From the NCBI GenBank assembly GCA_021234155.1, contig JAJEKV010000072.1, forward strand, positions 2,230,436-2,294,435: DNA of 64,000 nucleotides, written 5' to 3'. This DNA is from Isoetes taiwanensis (Eukaryota; Streptophyta; Lycopodiopsida; Isoetales; Isoetaceae). Under the pieces are notes generated by a model. That model ran no database searches and had not been told where the DNA came from. It saw only the letters and a program-made list of their open reading frames with translations. Positions 11,792 to 24,035 of this stretch are shown piece after piece. Numbering within the stretch: position 1 is the first letter of the stretch; each line of letters starts with the position of its first letter. Both the position numbers and the translations under genes were made by a program.

Positions 11792-12540
11792 TATTGAGAA
11801 GCTTGAAAACTTTCTCAACTAGTGGTTTGTAAAATTTTTGAGGAAAACAAGTTACCCAGTTCTTTGTGTGTGATGTGTAATTCTATTCAAGCATTCAATT
11901 CAGAATTTTTTTTTTCTATAGTATGAGTCCCATTTTCAGTCCGAGTCCCAAAATTCGAGATTTGACCCACTTTAATTAAATGCGGCTTCTTGCTAAAATT
12001 TCTTCCAAGATAGATTCTTGATGCTGATCCATGGCTATCGCATGCAATGTCACATGCAAATGCTTTTCTCCTTGTGCCCTTTCTCCTTTTCTTCTCCATG
12101 GATTCTAATTCAAAAAGCATTTCAAGAAGTTAATTCAAGAAGTGCAAATTAAAAGCAATGGTTTTCAATTAAGAAATAAACTACATTTAGTAAACTTTGG
12201 AAACATTAATTTGTTGGGGAGTTTGTTGGAAAGTATTATGGTGTGTAATGGCATATATATAGATGGATGGCGTACATGAATGGCTTGTCTTGAATTCAAA
12301 TTTCGTGAATTATTCCGTTCTTGCATTGCATTTGGATGTCTTGATTTTGCTTCTCTTGCAGAGTGTTTGGATGCTAGAGGTAAGTCCGCTCTCTGTTATG
12401 TTATTTTCCTAAGCTTTTGTCTTGTGCTTGCGGGCATCTGGAAATGATTCTTTGCATTATCAATATTATACTTTCCCTGTCAAATTGAAACACAGCAAAA
12501 AGTAGTATTTCAAAATTTCAAGTACTAAGGTTTGGTGCCA
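11792..12540. other. no recognised gene
   Basis: Sequence downstream of the transposase-like pseudogene, with no coding pattern or repeat that I recognise. Confidence 0.5.
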
Positions 12541-12542
12541 AA

Positions 12543-12650
12543 TGGATTGTCTGCACCAGTTATTCTGGCAAGCCTGTATGCCAGCCTCTATGCACCAGCT
12601 ATTCTGGCAAGCCTCTATGCCAAATGGATTGTCTACACCAGCTATTCTGA
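12543..12650. repeat. short imperfect tandem repeats
   Basis: CACCAGYTATTCTGGCAAGC occurs twice, with related GCCAAATGGATTGTCT blocks at both ends, giving about two and a half units of roughly 45 bp. Confidence 0.8.
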
Positions 12651-13241
12651 TGGCCTTTCATGAAGATCTCACAGCTTTCTTGATATTTTCACAGCTTTTT
12701 TGCTTGGAATTAGTTATTTCGACTAGGAAGGCACTGTCCGAGGATGAAAAAAAGCAGCTAGGAGATTGTTTGTGCATATATAGGTTGTTTATCATATAGG
12801 AGCACTAAGATCCTTGCAAGGTCTGGAGTAGAGGAAGTAGGGCGCCCATATATCTACAACAAGATGTGGTTTTTCCGGACATATTTCCAGTGGTTTTTCA
12901 GGACATCCCATCAGCCCCCATCCCATAGCCATCCGCACATCCATGCGCCCGTGATGGCCATCCGGTGGGGCATACATGACCCATCCCGGTGGTTTATCCG
13001 GACAGGCAAGACCGTTAATCATTATGGCTCGTACTGACATAAGACCAGAGTACCACGGGCTGACAAGCATTAAATTCCCTAGAGCTGCCCCGTTCCGTCC
13101 GAAAAGAAAGACACCCCGTTCCCTGCCCAGTCCCGTTCCCGCCCCCAAAAACCCCGTTCCGTTGTACTCCCCCTCCCCATTTGAATTTAAATAATCAATA
13201 CTTGCCGTTTATTTGATTTTCAAAACTATCCCCTCCCGATT
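12651..13241. other. no recognised gene; GC-richer spacer
   Basis: It contains scattered copies of the GGTTTWTCCGGACA/GGTTTATCTGGACA motif that builds the array at 13472-14155, at about 12860-12905 and 12990-13005. The open stretches in both strands look fortuitous. Confidence 0.45.
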
Positions 13242-13471
13242 TGAATTTAAATATCAAAACAATGGTGTATTTGAATTTCAAAGCTACTTCAATACTCCAA
13301 TTCCAAAACAATGGTTTATGCCAATTTCAAAACCACTCCAATACTCCAATTCCAAAACAATGGTTTATGCCAATTTCAAAACCACTCCAATACTCCAATT
13401 CCAAAACAATGGTTTATGCCAATTTCAAAACTACTCCAATACTCCAATTCTAAAACAATGGTTTATTTGAA
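13242..13471. repeat. minisatellite, period 49 bp, about 4.5 copies
   Basis: AATACTCCAATTCCAAAACA starts at 13291, 13340, 13389 and 13438, exactly 49 bp apart, with a degenerate first copy from 13242. Because 49 is not a multiple of 3, the array is open in all three forward frames, which explains the overlapping open stretches there. None is likely to be a gene. Confidence 0.97.
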
Positions 13472-14155
13472 CATTGTATGTCTGGACATTGGGAATCACA
13501 TACCATAGGTAGGTATAAATATGTATACCATAGGTATAAATACACCAAGTATTTATTCTTTAAGTATCTGGACACAACTTGGTGGTTTATCTGGACACAA
13601 GTTGGTGGTTTATCTGGACAATGTATGGGCAGGGCTTGGAATCACATCCCTTAGGTATAAATACACTAAGTATTTATACCCTGAGTATTTCTACCCAATG
13701 CCAATGACTACCTTATTGGTTTACCTGGACACAAGTTGGTGGTTTATCTGGACACAAGTTGGTGGTTTATCTGGACAATGTATGGGTAGGGCTTGGAATC
13801 ACATACCATAGGTATAAAAACATCAAGTATTTATACCTTGAGTATTTCTACCCAATGTCAATGACTACCCTATTGGTTTATCTGGACACAAGTTGGTGGT
13901 TTATCTGGACAATGTATGGGTAAGGCTTGGAATCACATACCATAGGTATAAATACACCAAGTATTTATACCTTGAGTATTTCTACCCAATGTCAATGACA
14001 ATCCCATTGGTTTATCTGGACATATACTGGTGGTTTATCTGGACACATAGTGGTGGTTTATCTGGACACAACTTGGTAGTTTATCTGGACAATGTATGGG
14101 CAGGGCTTGGAATCACATACCATAGATATAAATACACCAAGTATTTACAATACAC
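13472..14155. repeat. variable-length tandem array, 134-180 bp units
   Basis: GGAATCACATNCC recurs at about 13491, 13638, 13795, 13929 and 14109. Units differ in the number of internal TGGTTTATCTGGACACAAGT sub-repeats (one to four), so length varies by sub-repeat gain and loss. Confidence 0.95.
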
Positions 14156-14775
14156 TGCAATTATGTTACTTAGCCAGCCATTATAACCTAGATGCTGAGT
14201 TACCGAGTCTAGATGCCAACATGGATGATAGATGCACTGCCATAACCTTGTAGTTCAGTGTACTTGTCCATCGTCATAATCATATGTATATCTCTTTAGC
14301 ACTTATGTATATCTCTTTCTTGTGCTATGGAACAAACGAGCATAGTCTAATGCACTCAAGGTTTCGTGAAGGAATAGAACCTCACAGAATATGAATAGGC
14401 ATCTATATCTGCTAAAAATATAGAGGAAATGGCCAATGTCTGGGTCAGGCAATTACTTCTATGGTGGAGCTAAAAACTTTAAAATTTTGCCGAGATTTTC
14501 TCATCGTCCTAGTCCATCCATTATTCAATATGAGCAGCCATGCCTAGGTATGAGCTTTGTGTCTAGTTTTTTATTCTTTTGGCAAAGTATATTTTCTTCT
14601 GCAGCTCCCTGTTTTTCTTCTCCCGCTCTCTTTTTCTATGAAGAGCACTATTGACACATTGTTAAAAGAAGCACCAAGTTTCACGTTGTTGAACATGTCA
14701 ACAAGGATTATGTGCCTTGGAAGCATCCTTTTCGTAATGCATTCTTCGTAACATATTTATTGATATACTGGGTTG
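14156..14775. other. no recognised gene
   Basis: Short open stretches at 14436-14654 and 14557-14751 overlap each other and match nothing known. Confidence 0.45.
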
Positions 14776-15940
14776 GAAAGCACTATATGCCACGCAGAAC
14801 GACAGCCACAACAAGGCAGCGTTGTATGCTTGGGGCCACCAGTCACACTTGTTTAAGGCCTTGGTCGAGATGGTCCTCCTGTATGGGGCAGAAGTGTGGG
14901 GTCTGGTGATATCCCTCACCACCTGGAATGATCTCGAGCAGGTGCAGAAAGCCTTCTTGGCACGAGCCCTTGGGGTAAAGTCCACAGTTCCATACCAAAT
15001 CCTACTCCAGGAGATAGGTTTTCTATCCCTTCAACGGGCTGCATTAGAACGCCATATTATTTACTTCCAGAAGCTGGTCACTATGGGTGATACACGCTTA
15101 TCCAACCTTGCTCTGGCCGTAACAATGGGTCCCCAACGCCTCAAAGCCTACTGGAAGGACAAGCAGGCTCAGTGGTTCTCACGTTGTGGTGTACATGCAA
15201 ACAGATGCGTACAGGTACGGACAAAGAAGGATCACAATGCATTAAAGTTGTACCTAGATGCTACTTTCATTCGCAAGCTCTGGGATGCAGATGCTCTGAC
15301 GCACGTTAAGCTGGCACACTATCAGCAGCAAGTCAATCCTAGGCTCACGAGAGACCCACACCAGTACTTATGCGTCCATTTGCCCATGAAGAAGCGCAGA
15401 CTTATAGCTTCCATTCGCACGGGTGCACATCGTCTCTGCATTGAAATAGGGCGTTGAACTCGGGAAGCACGGGAGGAGAGGCTTTGTCAGTGTTGCCACC
15501 ATGGCACCATTGAAGATGAATGTCATGCCCTCCAGATCTGCCCAGAGTTTGCCCATATCCGAGCGCAGTATGTTCGGTTACTAGTGACTGGCCAGCCGTT
15601 GCATGAATTATTGAATACGGCGTCCGTGGGCTTGTTGGGGTCATACCTCCAGGAGGTTATGGATGCACAGACTCAGTTGTGTCCTCCGGGACAATTTTGA
15701 ATTGTCCTATACAATTGTACAGTGTACCAGCATACTTATTACTGCTAAGGTTTTTCCCTCGAAAACCCTTCGGGGTGAGGGTTTTTTAATCTTGACAGTA
15801 ATACGCTTGCTGCTCTCTTCTATTTGGGTCCCATAGGCCAATTGGTCTCCGTGGACGATAAAAAATCTATTCTATTCTATTCTATTCTATTCTATTCTAT
15901 TCTATTCTATTCTATTCTATTCTATTCTATTCTATTCTAT
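14776..15940 (+). mobile_element. LINE retrotransposon, 5'-truncated, with (TTCTA)n tail
   Basis: The C-terminal part of a non-LTR reverse transcriptase polyprotein. It reads from about 14776 (ALYATQNDSHNKAALYAWGH), through LFKALVEMVLLYGAEVWG, which is typical of the end of the RT/thumb region, to a TGA at 15455-15457 that probably replaced a Trp codon. The same frame continues with a zinc-binding CQCCHHGTIEDECHALQICP pattern and ends at TGA 15698-15700. The 3' UTR has the inverted pair GGTTTTTCCCTCGAAAACC / GGGTGAGGGTTTTTT and the conserved block GGTCTCCGTGGACG. It ends in a pentanucleotide tail (15866-15940) instead of poly-A. The 5' truncation near 14776 is usual for LINEs. I did not find target-site duplications. 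Confidence 0.85.
15866..15940. repeat. (TTCTA)n microsatellite, LINE tail
   Basis: Fifteen perfect pentamers directly after the GATAAAAAA end of the LINE 3' UTR. Confidence 0.97.
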
Positions 15941-18062
15941 CGCTTGTTGTTTGGGAATAAAAAACATATTGTGCAAAAGCTTTACTGTTATGTCTAGATA
16001 TTTTTTATACAGTTTTCAAGTTTATACTTAAAGAAGTTTTAAGTCCTTTTTTTTTTTTACTTCTATTGGAAACACGAGTAAATAACAATGACGGAAGGTG
16101 TAGATGAAACATGGACCGATCTTTAACTATCAAATCTAGCCTTGCGTATAGTCGGATCCCGATCTACCTCATTTGACGCTACTAAAATGCGTAGTTAACT
16201 TTGAACTGTGGGTAAGTATTGCTTGGATGCCCATAAATGATTTTATCTGTAGGTAGCAATGTGCAGATTGAGGAATGTGCTGGATGCCTACAAATTATGT
16301 TCAAAAAGCCGACCTTTATTGTGTATACGCATTGAAAATCTCTATTTCTGCTGGTTAATTCAATCGTCAATAAAGGCATGTCAGCTATATCACAACTTAA
16401 GTCATATAAGTTCGCACTATTTGTAGGTGGTGCATCACTTTGTTTTGTTGCTCTGATTTATTTTCTCATTGTCAATTCATTTAAAACACATACACCACTT
16501 TGATATAATAAAAGTTCTGCACCGGAATTCAACATATATGGGTGTGTGGTTTGCTTTAGTCATCACTTTAACACTCTTCAAAAGCTATCATCTTCTTAGG
16601 AAATTGGTCTTGAAGGAAAAGATAAAGATGTCACTTTATATAGCTCTTCAAAAATTGCGATCTTCCCATGGTGGTGTCAACTGTTCTTTCATCCTACAAT
16701 TTACCTCTTAGGTTCGATGTTTTGCTTTGGATATTTTACATACATATGACGCCCTTACAATGGGGCAATTACTTCACCAAATATTAATTCCCACTATAAG
16801 CACCTCTACCATGATAATAATCTCGAGTACAGGCACCATACTAACACGAACCCTACCCACAAATTACTCCTCCTATCTCTAATTTCTCATCGTATTCGTC
16901 CTCTGAACTAAATAACGCAACGCCGTTGTCAACAATACCTACATGATTCCTTAATACTCCTCCAATTCAATCACAATAATCAATCGCAATCTCTAAACTT
17001 CTTTTAGGAAAGCCAATACTTATTACACATGTATTTAAGCCATCTTACATTGCTCGATGACAATGAAGCTTCAAACCAATTTATTGTGTGGTAAGTAATG
17101 ATTATTTGATATTTTACCCATGAGGTTAGTAAATCTTCTAGGCCCATGAACATCCATGCTATCCTTCCAATTTTCCTAATCCTTTCCCCAAGTCTGCATT
17201 GTCTGTATTACCGCTAGTTGAAATTTACTCTTCCTAATCCTCAAGGCTGCATTACCGTAGTTGAAATTTACTCGTAACATGCTAGTGTGGCGTAACATGC
17301 TAGTGTGGCTGTAGCTTGTATTGTGGACAAACGGGACCTTTGCGTTAACAATTCACCCTATTACTTAAGACCTATTACTTAAGAATGCGTGCAGAGAATT
17401 TGTCTTCCCATGAAGCTCTTTTTGTATGAATATGAAATGACATTAGAAGAGCAGTCAGGACTCTTACAAAAGGCAACTCTTTTGCAAAACTATTTCCAGG
17501 CATCAGGGCATATCAAAAGCATCCAGCATGGGTTGCATCTGTCTTAGAGAAACTTGAGATTCAAAGAATCAAGAGCAAAACATAAACGCAGAAGCTCACT
17601 GACTCAAATTAGACAAACAACCATACTAGGTTTCCAAAATCAATAAACGGGATGCAATCAGAAAACTCAACATAACAGGCTTCATCAAGCCCACAGAGAA
17701 TAACGCAAACCTAGAAATTAGCTCAGAGTGTTGAAAAACAGCAGAGATCCTCAAATATAGTAACGATATTAGTTCTTGAAAGACAGTAAGAAAACAGTAA
17801 AAGAATCAGCAAAAGTTAGATATACACGATATCAACAAAACTTCAAGAGAACTACAGATTTTCAAATATTAGGCCTCCCAAGATCACACTTAACAAGATA
17901 AAACAGGTTCATATTAACATACGTGTTGCAGAACATGGTTTTATATATATACATATAATAACAGATACATGGTTTTATATATGCCAAGAACATATAAAAG
18001 GACAACAGCTAATAAGCAAAGAGGATAAACAGATATGCTTAATGAAGGGGCATACCCAGCAC
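15941..18062. other. no recognised gene
   Basis: About 2.1 kb with no coding pattern I can name. The open stretch at 16469-16711 has unremarkable composition. The A-rich end near 17700-18060 is the 3' flank of the minus-strand gene that follows. Confidence 0.5.
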
Positions 18063-19234
18063 TCAGTCAGAAGCATCATCATAATCATCATTAGCATCAT
18101 CTCCATCTTCATCTTCGTCATAATTGCCTTCATCTTCTCCAACTTCATAAACATTGACTTCATCATCTCCATCTTCATCTTCGTCATAATTGCCTTCATC
18201 TTCTCCAACTTCATAAACATTGACTTCATCATCTCCATCTTCATCTTCGTCATAATTGCCTTCATCTTCTCCAACTTCATAAACATTGACTTCATCATCT
18301 CCATCTCCAACTTCATCGCCTTCTTGGTTATCTATGAACTCAAATTCTTCTCCATAAGTCTCGCCACCCTCAACATCCTCTGCCTTGCCACCCTCCTCAT
18401 TACTTTCAGAGTCCTCTTCAGACTCGCTGTAACCAAGGGGGACATGGCATGTCAGAGAAATTTATTATTATTCTCAACTCTTAATAAAAACATTTCCAGA
18501 CATTTTATCCATCACTCTATGTACATAAACAACTATTCAGTAGAAAGATTTACCAATTAATCAAAGGCAAAAAGGCAGCAAAGCATAGAACCCAGAAGCT
18601 CATAGATTTTCAAATCAGACAGGTAGCAATACCAGGTTTTTAGAAAAAACAGGAGTAATCTTTGAAAAGCAGTAACAACTAAAAGAAAGAGTTACAACAC
18701 AAATAACTTAAGCGTCTTAGAATCAACATTTAGACGACAACGCAATGATAGTAGTTTCATATTATTAAGAGTGGCAGACATAGTTGTTGTAACTTCCATG
18801 AAAAGAAAGATGAACATAAGCAGTAAAAGAAAGTCAAATGCACCTGTCAAGCCATGGAAATGTGAGGAGGGTGATGTTGTGCAGAAATATTTCCTATAAG
18901 ATCCATGTAGGATCGTTCATGTAACAATGTTTCCTATCTACCGAATACAAAGGCAGTTCCTTTCCTTGAAAAATAAAAGAAGGAGAAATGTGAGAAGTAG
19001 TTACTTGGGGTGAGGAGAAGTGTAGACAGAAGTGCCATTGCTGCTTTCATAGTAGGTGGAACCATCGGGATTGGAGTAGTAATAAGATCCGTCGTTGTTG
19101 GAGTAATGGTAGGAATTTTGGTTAGAAGCAGAGGGGCCATAGTCGCGAGAGCACCAGTGGTTGCCCTGCGAGTTGAGCCCTGAACCTTTATATGAATAGC
19201 CAGCGGCGCCGGAGTTGCCCTTGCTGCCGCCCAT
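18063..19234 (-). CDS. Tyr/Ser/Gly-rich protein with acidic repeat tail, two exons
   Basis: Unknown function. Exon 1 runs 19234 to 19005 (start MGGSKGNSG), with the intron donor GTAACT. Exon 2 runs 18426 to 18063, after an acceptor reading TTACAG, and ends in TGA. The phases match: 2 nt left over from exon 1 and 1 nt at the start of exon 2. The product is 197 residues. The N-terminal half is rich in Tyr, Ser, Asn and Gly and contains NSQGNHWCSRDYG and two YYYSNPDGSTYY-like blocks, a layout I associate with small conserved plant proteins of unknown role. The C-terminal half is almost all Glu, Asp and Gly, with three 22-residue repeats carrying VNVYEVGEDEGNYDEDEDGD, encoded by 66-bp DNA repeats. 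No signal peptide or membrane segment. The acidic tail suggests a chaperone-like or basic-partner-binding role (inference only). The clean frame, splice sites and absence of stops argue for a working gene. Confidence 0.7.
18096..18311. repeat. 66-bp in-frame coding repeat, three copies
   Basis: CATAATTGCCTTCATCTTCT begins at 18119, 18185 and 18251. The copies are essentially identical and keep the acidic reading frame on the minus strand. Confidence 0.95.
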
Positions 19235-20150
19235 TTCGCCGAGAAAGATTTTGCAGAGGAAACTTTTACGCTGCCGCTTAAAACCAATAATCCGACGTAT
19301 GAGCGTACTCTAACTAGTCATATATTTCCACGTTGCACACAGCGCCATGCACGGCTTCTTCATTACGCTCGTTCGTATTCATGCAGATAAGTTGCTTCAC
19401 AATGCTTGTTGATTCAATCCTACTTATACACGTGATGAAATTTTTCATTGTAAATTTTTTTTTTTTGGGTTGCCTCTTTGCTTGGGTAAAGGGCACATTT
19501 TGGGCATATATCAATATATACTCAAAACTTTTTTTTTCCCATAGTAAAGTTTATTTAGGTAACTTCCCTAATGTGGAAACCGGTTGATGCGCAGTTGCGC
19601 AGTTGCAGGTTGGCACGTCAAGGAAGTCACCCAAAGGACCTTCCCTATAACATAGCGGACTAGTAAGTGTCGTTTCTTCGCTACATGTCAATCCAGCAGT
19701 CAAGGCAAAAACGTCACATAAAAGAATATCATTGGATGCACGGGCGAATGATGCCTAACTGTTCTTTGCATGACTAGCCTAAACCTGTTGTTGCAGGTAA
19801 TTTGTCGATGGCTGTCCGCAGAAGAGAATGTAAAAGCTCTTCAGTATGGTGGGAAAACAAATGGAGGAAAATCTCCATCTCTGAATAACTACTTGCCCGA
19901 AGCTTGTTGTCCTTGGTGTGTTGCTAGAGAAGATGTTATACCTGGCAGTAGGTGCAAGGTTTCTTGTCTCTGGCCTGCAGAAGTTTAATCCAGAAAGCAA
20001 AACAACTTTTAATTTTTAATTGAAGACCTTTATCTACTGCATCTGTTTTTTGGGTTGCCCCTAGGGGGGCAAACCCTCGCTTATGTGGGTTTGTGGCATA
20101 TCCTAGGTATATGCTAGAATATACCTAGAATATGCTGGTGGCTGCTCCAA
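19235..20150. other. no recognised gene; presumed promoter of the acidic-tail gene at its left end
   Basis: An ATTGG (CCAAT-box type) pentamer on the minus strand lies about 50 bp upstream of the start codon at 19234. I do not see a clear TATA box. The open stretch 19770-19988 is preceded by TTGCAG and could be an exon of something, but it matches nothing I know. Confidence 0.35.
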
Positions 20151-20238
20151 ACCCATTGTTCCTTGTAAACTGGCGATCTCGTGCGTTCTGGATCGTGGAT
20201 GTTCCAACCGGGTAGACCGAAGCTCCAATCTCCTCAGG

Positions 20239-21400
20239 CTGAGCAAATTGGGATTTAGAGCTTCTCACCTTGGCAGCGTTTTTGGAAATGTAACTCAGGA
20301 AGATGCAAATGATGCAGTGCAGGAGGCGCTTGAGCTGGGGATTAATTTTTTTGACGTTTCCCATAAGTTAAGTTAACACCAGATCTTCGATCTTTTCAAT
20401 TTAGGATGTTGTGCATGGCATGGCAATCTAGATCCCTTTCTCTTTTTCCTTGTCAGGTATTATGGTGCCACTCTTGCAGAGCAAGGTGGGAAGACATTGA
20501 AGGTGTTGGATGTGCAACGGGAGAAGTATATTCTGTCCACTAAATGTGGCCGTTATGCTAAAGGTTTTGATTTTAGTGTTGAACATGTTTTTAGAAGTGT
20601 GAGAGCTTGGCTAGATTGAATGTGGACTACATTGACATTATTCAATGCCATGACGTTGAGTTCGGTTCATTGGATTTGGTTGTGATTTTGCCATGTACCA
20701 ATCTGGTCTTTATAGATGTTTGTTTTGACATCAGGATGATGTTCTTGCATATTGCATTGTATTTGGAATTTCCTATACAAATGTTGTTAGCTCATGGATT
20801 TTAAGACAATATTTACATGGGGTTGTGTCAACAATATTGCATGCTCAGTCATTTCATGCAAAGAAGCAGAATTCATCTTAGTTTATTGAGTGCTAATGTC
20901 GACACAACCCTTTGCGGATTATTCTAAAAACAATTTCAACACTTCAAAAGTTGAAAGAAGTTAGAAAGGTCAGGTTCATTGGGAGCACATGCCTTCCACT
21001 AAAAATCTTCAAATACGTTTTAGACAGAGTGTAGCCTGGACAAGTTGATGTTATCCTCTCTTACTGTCATTATAGTTTGAATGATACCTCTTTGGTTCAT
21101 CTATTGCCATACCTAAAGGAGAAAGGAGTTGGAATTATCAGCACAATGCCTTGTCCATGGGATTACTTACTGAGCAAGGTCCACTAGATTGGCACCCTGC
21201 ACCACAAGCTTTAAAGGTTTTTTTCAATAGGCCATTACTTTGTACTTGGAAGTTTATTTTCTTGGAAGTAATATCTCCAGACTTGCATTAAAGTTTTCCT
21301 TGAAGAATCCTGATATATCACCTATATTGGTTGCAACATTAGAGGAGGTTGTATTTAAAAATTGCAACCTTGAAGATTTTTCGAACCTATAGGCTTGGAA
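20239..21400 (+). pseudogene. L-galactose dehydrogenase pseudogene
   Basis: L-galactose dehydrogenase oxidises L-galactose to L-galactono-1,4-lactone in the plant vitamin C pathway and has an aldo-keto reductase fold. Pieces in order: LSKLGFRASHLGSVFGNV and GINFFDVS (20239-20360); YYGATLAEQ, REKYILSTKCGRYAKGFDF and, in another frame, LARLNVDYIDIIQCHDVEFG (about 20459-20680); LQKLKEVRKVRFIGSTCLP through VDVILSYCHYSLNDTSLVHL (about 20940-21110); GLLTEQGPLDWHPAP (about 21160-21210); and ISRLALKFSLKNPDISPILV (about 21270-21335). Introns separate the first three, so this is a decayed genomic copy and not a retrocopy. Breaks: no GT at the first exon end, a frameshift near 20600 (apparently 4 nt lost), TAG at 21032-21034, and a frameshift near 21150. 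The C-terminus is lost. Clearly dead. Confidence 0.9.
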
Positions 21401-24035
21401 TTTAACACCCAACCTGGTTATGCCACTTAGGCATGGGTACGGTACTAGCCTCGGTTCTGTTTCGAAAAATGGCGGTCTACTGTCATAACGCAATAGCCTT
21501 GTTCATCGTGGGAGGATTCGTCGGTAGTATCTGAGGCCGGATATCTGAGGCCGGATAACGCATTCGTCGGTAGTATCGTCATTCTATTGTTGCTGCTTGC
21601 TACCTCATCCGATCAGCATTGTGTACCAGGTAAATCCTTTACAATGTCACTACTAATTTGCACTGTGTCTCAGCTAAATCCTTTGCAATATCCGATCAGC
21701 ACTGTGTCTTATAAGAAGTGTATATACCTTATAATTGAGCTAGGTTGTTGCTTGTCATTTTATAAGTAACAATGCATCGGATGAGGAGATTGAACATATT
21801 CAGCCTAACCAGGTTCTTTAGCACGAAATTTTGCTGAAACCTCAGTGGTTTAATTGTGTAGAATTACAGTCTAGATATCTGGACCTCTCTTTCCTTATCT
21901 TTACTTCTGGGATTAAATCAATACCTTGATAATTACCATAGATTGCAGGTTTAGTTGCTCATAGGCTGAAAAGTGTGGTTAGAATCTGTACATTGGATCT
22001 TAGATACTGGTTAAGGAGTTAAAGCATGATAAAATCTGAGTAAAGCATAATCTGAGTAAATCTGAGTTGCTTCTGAAATTATATCTTAGCATAGCTACTG
22101 CTGGTAAACTACATGTTTTTGTTGGTTATAATTTGCAAATCCTGGAAAGAGTTGTGCACTGGGGCTTAAATATTTCTTAAGGGAGTGGTCGCTCTGCTCC
22201 TTATCTTATGAACTATGATTTTCTCTACTGTTCCCTTTGTTTATTTAAAAAAAAAAGCCCTGGTCAGAAGGTATCGATCACTCGTGCTTCTTAGTTTTGG
22301 TTCTAGACTGATGAATAGAGGTGGAATGGAATTGTGGCCTGACTCAAGATCTGACAGATTTATCTTTTTAGTTAAGCTTATTTATAGGCTTACATTATTT
22401 GGATGATAGTATAGACCTTATATTATAGAATTAGCATGAATCTATGCATTATAGAATTATATTATAGAATTTTAACCTCCCAGAGGCCAAGGCTTATCAG
22501 ACCCATTATCAATCAATGGGAAGCCCCATGGAACCATGCCTACTTAGCATGCTGCGGTGAGGAAAAATGCAAACATGAACTAAGCATGTGTTGACGTATA
22601 GATAGTAGAGTAAACAGGCTATGAACTCATCATAATAGATGCTTAAGTACAGATATGCATGGTCAGATACCACCAAATCATACAATATCTATTGCATGCA
22701 AAAAGCAAATAGCGAAATGAGCTTTTCCTGGTGCAAAAATGCATGGTCTAGTAGAACTTTCCAGCAAACGTGCAAGTTTATGCCTGATTGCACGCAGGTT
22801 CATTTTACAAAAATCAAAACAACCGTGTGCATTTCATGCTGAATCTTTTGACTGCTTTAACAATCATAATTCTTAGTTGAAGTGAACTCAAAGGCAAACA
22901 CTTGTTTGTCATCCCACAGATTAGAGGCAACTGCATTCACATCAGTCGTCCGCTCTGCAATAGCTTCAAGTCTTTAGATCAAGTTGGAAATATCAATAGC
23001 TTGTAACTGACATTTAGTGAACAATAGCACATTATTCATTAGAAAAGAATCAATGGCAGAAGACACAGTCTCATGTTTGTAGACTGCCATAATAAGGGAA
23101 TGGACTTACAACCAAAATCCAGATTCCTAGAATTTTATTAAGTTTCGTTCTGTAATAAGATTGGACTGAAACCTAAATCAGTCTATATTTCGTTCAATAT
23201 GTAATAAGAAGCCTATCAAACTTGCTGGCCGAAAAGGAGATAGGCAGAATCGTTAGTGGGTGATGAACATTTATAGGAGAAAACAAATCTTAAGAGACTT
23301 TTTGTCAGCAATGTTTTAATGATGGCAGGGCTCATCATTGAGTGCAAAATAGGTGCAACAATCATATGGCACGAGGCGATAATGATCTCTGTTTGCATAA
23401 TAAATGTATTTCTATGATCCATGACTTTCCAGCTAGCTAAAACTTCAAATGTGGGCCAAATGAGTTGTTATTAAATGCTTTGAGAATGGGAAATGACAAA
23501 CGAACCAAACAGAGGACCTTCCTAAGTAGCAAAGACTTGAGATTGAGACCTTAGTTCCTGCTAGCTCAAATCCCATGTCCTCCATAGCAAAACTGTGTTT
23601 TGACTATCCTGAACACCTGCATTTGGGAGAGCCATTGATATTGTTGATCCATATGTCATATGCAGTAGGATACTCAATATTATACAATCACAAGCTCACA
23701 TGGTTATTGGCAGCAAGAATACAAAACCTAGAAATAGAGGAGCAGCCAGAGTAGCCAGGCCACTTGGTGGCTGTGTTCTAATACTAGAAATAACACTCAA
23801 ATATATTTGTCAGCAGTAGAATATGGAGCACAGGAACATCACACCTGAAATAGGAGCCCAATCTTAGAGCTTCAAGATTAGTAGAAGCCCTTAGCACATG
23901 TACAAAGGTAACCTTATTGTAGACCTTTCTCCTGTTGCATTTTTACAAAGTACACAGTTTTTGAAGCAAGGGGGTGTACAAAACTGGTGAATGATCCTTT
24001 TGCCTTGTAAGCATCCATGCATGTCCTCTTAAAAG
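21401..24035. other. no recognised gene
   Basis: About 2.6 kb. It holds small duplications (CTGAGGCCGGATA twice at 21528-21560, and TTATAGAATT repeats at 22400-22470). Open stretches at 21254-21493 (minus), 22215-22406 and 22639-22842 have no recognisable similarity. Confidence 0.5.

Noticed and set aside
13213..13508. Three overlapping open frames in the 49-bp array
   Set aside because: A repeat of period 49 without stops is open in every forward frame. The frames are a by-product of the array.
16740..16960. Possible organelle-derived DNA (Thr/Ile/Ser-rich frame)
   Set aside because: The frame is short, I cannot match it to any plastid or mitochondrial gene, and composition alone is weak evidence.
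18042..18560. Plus-strand hydrophobic frame over the acidic exon
   Set aside because: It is the antisense shadow (Ile/Phe-rich) of the GAA/GAT-rich minus-strand repeats.
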